A DNA stretch of 32,568 bases. Origin: Pigoraptor chileana (lineage: Eukaryota > Opisthokonta > Filasterea). The notes below the pieces were generated by a model that saw nothing but the letters and a program-made list of their open reading frames with translations, had not been told where the DNA came from and did not search any database. Shown in pieces: positions 28,613 to 32,568 of this stretch (positions are counted from its first letter, which is position 1; each line of letters begins with the position of its first letter). The stretch spans positions 1 to 32,568 of the forward strand of contig CALSCR010004003.1 of the NCBI GenBank assembly GCA_943704495.1, read 5' to 3'. A program made the translations under genes and the position numbers.

Positions 28613-31059
28613 ATGATTAAGGCCAAGAAGGTACTTTCATGCTGCGTTGCTATGCCAGTCGCAAATTGATTGCGTGTTGGACGACCCCTAATATTTCCTG
28701 CTTTCATTTGTACACACACAGTTCGATATCGCCGAGTCCAACATTGCCAACCTCGGCTCTGACCTGTAAGTGCCTGACCACTACATTGCGCGCTTGTAAC
28801 AAGCACCTTTGTGTTTTTTGTCAACACGAATAGGAATCCATGCCTGACACCTTGTTTTGTGTTTGCCGCAACGCAGCGAGAAGAAGGTCAAGCTCGCTGC
28901 CGCCGAGACCGAGCCCGCGTGGAAGAACGCTGGCAAGAAGGTCGGCATTGAGATTTGGCGCATTGAGAAATTCACCGTCAAGTCGTGGGCCAAGGAGCAG
29001 TATGGCAAGTTCTATGGAGGTGGGTATCGCAATGGATCCGCTATTCTGTGTTGTGATTCCCGTGCGGCTCTTGCCATGTGTGCGTGAGACAATTACGGTT
29101 AACACTCTGTTGCCTCTGTTTTGTCCCTTCACGTACGTGTCCAGGCGACTCTTACATTGTCCTGAGGGTGAGTTTCTTTCTGCCTTTCATGTTGTCTCTC
29201 GTTTGTATTTTCCACTTTCATGGTCTTCTCTGTCTCTCCCACCATCGAATCTAACACGTGAAATGTATGCAATACCCATTTGCCCTCTACAGACATACAA
29301 GAAGGACCCTGCCTCCGAGAAGCTCAGCTGGGACGTTCACTTCTGGATCGGCGATGAGTCCACCCAGGACGAGTACGGCACGGCCGCCTACAAGACGGTC
29401 GAGCTCGACGACGTTCTCGGTGGAGAGCCCGTCCAGCACCGTGAGGTGTGTATGTGTGGTTGTTCATTGCATTCCGTCTTGTCTCTATGCTTGCAGCACT
29501 CCACCCTGTAGCCTTTATCTTGCAGCACTCTCCTTAGCATTGCGGTGTTATTTGGTGAAGTTGAATGAATGACATGCATCCAGTTGTTTTCGCAGTTTGT
29601 CTGATGCATTTGTTTGCCTTTTGCGGTTGCTCGTTTTTGTGACTCACAGATCCAGGGCCACGAGTCTGCGCTCTTCCTCTCGTACTTCCCCAAGCTCGAG
29701 ATCATGTCTGGTGGCATTGAGTCTGGCTTCAAGCACGTCAAGCCCGAGGAGTACCGCCCCCGCCTCCTCCACCTCAAGGGCAAGAAGAAGTGAGTATTCG
29801 CCACTCTTTTGTCGTGGGTACTGTGCACTATTAATGCTCTCCTTCAGAATGTACAAAAACACGAAGTTAACCTGTTTACGTGTGGCATGATTACTAATCC
29901 TCGTTTTGTGATATTCACACAACTTGCGTGTTGCAGCATTCTTGTCCGCGAGGTCCCCCTCGAGCGTGGCTCGCTCAACAGCGGCGACGTCTTCGTGCTC
30001 GACGCTGGCCTCAAGCTTTACCAGTGGAACGGATCCAAGGCTGGCGGCATGGAGAAGCAGAAGGGTGCTGAGCTCTGCCGCGCCATTGACGACGAGCGCA
30101 AGGGTCTCCCCACCGTCCACGTGTTTGGTGAGTTTCGTTGCGTTCGCTTAGTGCCGATTGTTGATTTTCATTTTGCATTGCGTGCGAGTGTGTGTGTTTG
30201 TTTCCCTTTTTCTAACCCCTGTTTTCGTCTTTTGCTTGTGCGCAGAGGAGGGTGACAAGGACAAGGACATTGAGGTCTTCTGGAAGACGATCGGTGGCGA
30301 GGGCCCCGTGAAGTCGGCTGAAGAGGGTATGTTAGATATCTTGCCTTTTGCTGTTTTTACAGATATTTCTATATATATTGTGTTCTGAAGCACGTATCGC
30401 GCTGTTTCAGCATCCAATTCCTGACTTCGTTTCTTGTCTCTCTTTTTTTCTCTCTCTTCTCCTCTTGTCTGCATTTTTGATCCAGGAGGCTCTGACGAGG
30501 CTTCGTCGAGCGTTCCCAAGCGCCTCTTCCACCTCAGCGATGCCTCTGGCAAGCTCGAGTTCAAGGAGGTGAAGCCCTTCACCCGCAAGTCGCTCGACAC
30601 GAAGGACGTCTTTGTGTATGACGCCGGCTTTGAGGTCTTTGTCTGGTGGGTAGCGCATTTGCCTCTGGTTTTATTGCAATGACAATGCTTTGTAAAGCTC
30701 TGTGCATTGAATTGCTTGATTGCTGTGTGTACTTTTACACTGACGTTGAATCGCTATTGTTGTTGCAACAAATTGCAGGGTTGGCAAGGGTGCCAGCGCC
30801 CAGGAGAAGGCCAAGGGTCTCGGCTATGCTTCGGTTAGTACCTTCAGTGCCATTTGTTCCATATCGCTGTTGTTATTGTTGTGTGGCCTTCTACTGTCAT
30901 TTGTTTTGGTTGTTTCAAATACGTCGGTTTCTGACAGCGAGTTTTTATTTATTACCATTGCAGGACTACCTCTTCCAGAACAACCGCCCCAAGCACCTCC
31001 CCATCTCGCGTGTGATGGAGGGTGGCGAGAACGAGGTTTTCGAGGCCGCCTTCAAGTAA
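28613..31059 (+). CDS. sevA: Severin/fragmin-type actin-severing protein, three gelsolin repeats
   Basis: Eleven predicted exons: 28613-28630, 28722-28765, 28877-29019, 29145-29167, 29293-29445, 29650-29789, 29937-30127, 30246-30326, 30486-30645, 30779-30833, 30964-31059. The frame is kept throughout; 367 residues, close to the 362 of Dictyostelium severin. It starts [20 protein letters not shown], collinear with the severin N-terminus. Gelsolin repeat 1 contains [20 protein letters not shown] and VELDDVLGG. Repeat 2 contains [19 protein letters not shown] and ERKGLPTV. Repeat 3 contains [13 protein letters not shown] and [20 protein letters not shown]. Severins cut and cap actin filaments in a Ca2+- and phosphoinositide-dependent way in the cytosol. 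There is no villin headpiece. Exons 1 (18 nt) and 4 (23 nt) are very small but required by conservation. AATAAA at 31259 fits its 3' end. Confidence 0.97.
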
Positions 31060-31804
31060 AGAGCACACACACAGACTGCCGGTGTGTGCAGGGTGCGGCG
31101 CACGTGACTCTGTGCGTTGATGGCTTTGATCTCTCCGTTCTTGGATTCTCACGCCGCCGCCCACCGCATATGTACAGCGAACACCAGGCCTTCTTCACTT
31201 TGGAGTTGAGCGTGTGAAGTTCGGACGGAACACAGAAAAAAAACAACATAACCCAGTAAATAAATATGTAAAAAGGCTTCAAACCCGATCGATCTTCTGG
31301 TGTGGCTCCAAAGTGTGCTTGAATTTATGCAGGACATTTTAATTTGGGATATCAATGAAAATCAGTGGTCAGAACGGAGACATTTCAATGTACATTGCCC
31401 CTTGGTCCCACCGCAACATTTTCATAATGATTTGAGTGAGCCGACGGTGGGTTGCAAATTGAAAAGCACCTGAAAAATGAGGCAAATTTGTGGGTTGGCG
31501 CCAATTGGGGGCACCCAGACAATGGGCCCCTCGTGCACCGCACAGGGCACACAAACACAGACGCACACACACACATGACTCTTCCGACAACACACAACAG
31601 GCATTCTCCGTCTCACCCAAGCGCTCATTTGAATGTGTGCTATGCCAGGTCGTCTGTCCACAACCCTCTTGTCGTTTACAAGAAAGAAATAAGTTGCGCT
31701 CGGGTGCGGGACCACGCCGTGTGAGGGGGTCTTGACGTAATTGGTGGCAGCAACGGCGCCAATTCGCACTTTTGTGTGCAGCACAGGGGAGTGTAATACA
31801 AAAG
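31060..31804. other. Spacer between severin and the acidic His/Asp-repeat gene
   Basis: Contains the severin 3'UTR, with AATAAA at 31259-31264. Further on are a palindrome TTGGCGCCAA at 31495-31504 and a second GGCGCCAATT at 31755-31764, about 40 bases before the next ATG. No gene is seen. Confidence 0.5.
31259..31264 (+). promoter_or_regulatory. AATAAA polyadenylation signal, severin gene
   Basis: Canonical hexamer 200 bases after the severin stop codon, in an A-rich stretch. Confidence 0.6.
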
Positions 31805-32491
31805 ATGAGCGCCTTTAAGATGCGCCTCCTTCGGGACGACGATGAAGATGAAGACGACTCGCATCACGCAAACTCTGACTTTGGCCACGGCGGACTGTCG
31901 GCTGGGGTGAGCTCGAGCGGTGTCGGGTCCATGAACAGCCTGATTTCCGCTGAATCGCCTGTGGATAAGCGCAAAGGAGGGAAGCACGCGCGTGCAAAGG
32001 GAAATGGAAAGGGAAAAGAAAGAGCTGGCGGCAATAAAAACGAACAGCGACTTCAGTTTCACGACGATGACGGCGACACGGCGGCGGCTGCAAAGGGCGC
32101 GCCCACAAACCACACCAACGCACACTTGGGCGTCGACGCTCACTCGGACGCGCATTCGGATGCACACTCTGATGTGCATTCTGAAGGACATCCGGAGGGA
32201 GATGATGCGTTTGACCGTGATGACGACGACGGGTTTGATGATGCTGACGGGATTGACGATGTTTCTCTATTTCGTGGTCCTCACCGACGCCGGCATCATC
32301 GCGGAGCACGAGGGGAGGAAGATTTTCCAGATGTGCTTGAGACTGAAGACCGCTCGTTGTTGGACAAGATTTTGAAGGATCCGCGGCTGTACCTTGGCAC
32401 TGCGTATGAGTCCGTGCGACAGGCGGGGTGGTGGAAGCGGGCGGCCATGAAGTTGTTGGACTTTTTTATGTTCAACTTCACCTTCTTTCAG
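31805..32491 (+). CDS. Acidic His/Asp-repeat protein, first exon, unrecognised
   Basis: Exon 1 is open for 229 codons from ATG 31805 to a clear donor (CAG|GTATGT) at 32491/32492. The gene continues beyond the window. The N-terminus is acidic and low complexity. A Lys/Gly-rich basic patch follows, then a repeat DAHSDAHSDAHSDVHSEGH (about 116-134) and a second Asp-rich stretch. The end becomes ordered: SLLDKILKDPRLYLGTAYES, then WWKRAAMKLLDFFMFNFTFFQ-like hydrophobic sequence. That looks like the start of a membrane or amphipathic segment. The His/Asp repeat could chelate metal ions. The ordered part suggests a multi-pass membrane protein whose main domain lies to the right. No family is recognised. 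Confidence 0.72.
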
Positions 32492-32492
32492 G

Positions 32493-32497
32493 TATGT

Positions 32498-32568
<71 letters not shown>
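32493..32568. repeat. (GT)n microsatellite running off the right edge
   Basis: Almost pure GT repeat beginning within 10 bases of the donor at 32492 and filling the rest of the window. It lies inside intron 1 of the acidic His/Asp-repeat gene, on the sense strand. Confidence 0.95.

Noticed and set aside
1-32568. Search for tRNA, rRNA, CRISPR, retroelement or virus-like genes
   Set aside because: By eye I found no tRNA T-loop/A-box pairing, no spaced direct repeats of CRISPR type, and no reverse transcriptase, integrase or capsid motifs on either strand.

Overview
This window is nuclear DNA of an intron-rich eukaryote. It probably comes from a free-living unicellular flagellate with an opisthokont- or amoebozoan-like (Amorphea) gene set. 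The reasons are spliced genes with ordinary GT-AG introns of about 90-360 nt, GC-rich exons set in AT-richer introns and spacers, abundant (CA/TG)n microsatellites, and this particular gene set. It includes severin, a Rabex-5-like Rab5 exchange factor, a ZNRF ubiquitin ligase, an MSL1-type PEHE protein, and a ciliary microtubule inner protein that implies a motile cilium. I cannot name the species. No rRNA, tRNA, CRISPR array, retroelement or virus-like element was seen. All exon structures below were worked out by hand from splice sites, phase and protein family conservation; every intron junction listed keeps the reading frame.

Left part (1-8000). A minus-strand A20/VPS9 Rab5 GEF runs off the left edge (126-1545). 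It is followed by a minus-strand membrane-anchored NADPH diflavin reductase (2445-4943). This is divergent from a plus-strand, double-anchored geranylgeranyl-reductase-family flavoprotein (5798-7987). The 854 bp between these two redox genes carries a cluster of CCAAT boxes and two long TG/CA tracts.

Middle (8000-24000). A plus-strand ZNRF1/2-like RING ligase (9357-10772) faces a large minus-strand scaffold with SAM, SAP-like, ubiquitin-like, PH and SH3 domains (12207-16357). Next come an intronless plus-strand SLOG/LSDAT nucleotide-sensor-like protein (17776-18846) and a minus-strand MSL1-like PEHE protein (20965-23595). A possible small gene starts just upstream of the MSL1-like gene on the other strand (23780). 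Two protein-like fragments lie in the spacers: a zinc-finger-like stretch near 20365-20640 and an orphan ORF near 17310-17648.

Right part (24000-32568). A minus-strand CIMIP1/C20orf85-like ciliary protein (24961-25735) is divergent from an orphan plus-strand protein with twin RRRxS repeats (26553-27185). An 11-exon severin gene follows (28613-31059). The first exon of an unrecognised acidic, His/Asp-repeat protein (31805-32491) then runs into a GT-repeat intron at the right edge.

No operon-like system is apparent. The themes are endosome/membrane signalling (Rab5 GEF, ZNRF, PH/SH3 scaffold), membrane redox (diflavin reductase plus reductase partner), actin and cilia (severin, CIMIP1) and chromatin (MSL1-like). 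The most unusual items are the SLOG/LSDAT protein of bacterial type, the five-domain scaffold, the divergent redox gene pair, and sense-strand TG repeats in many introns.
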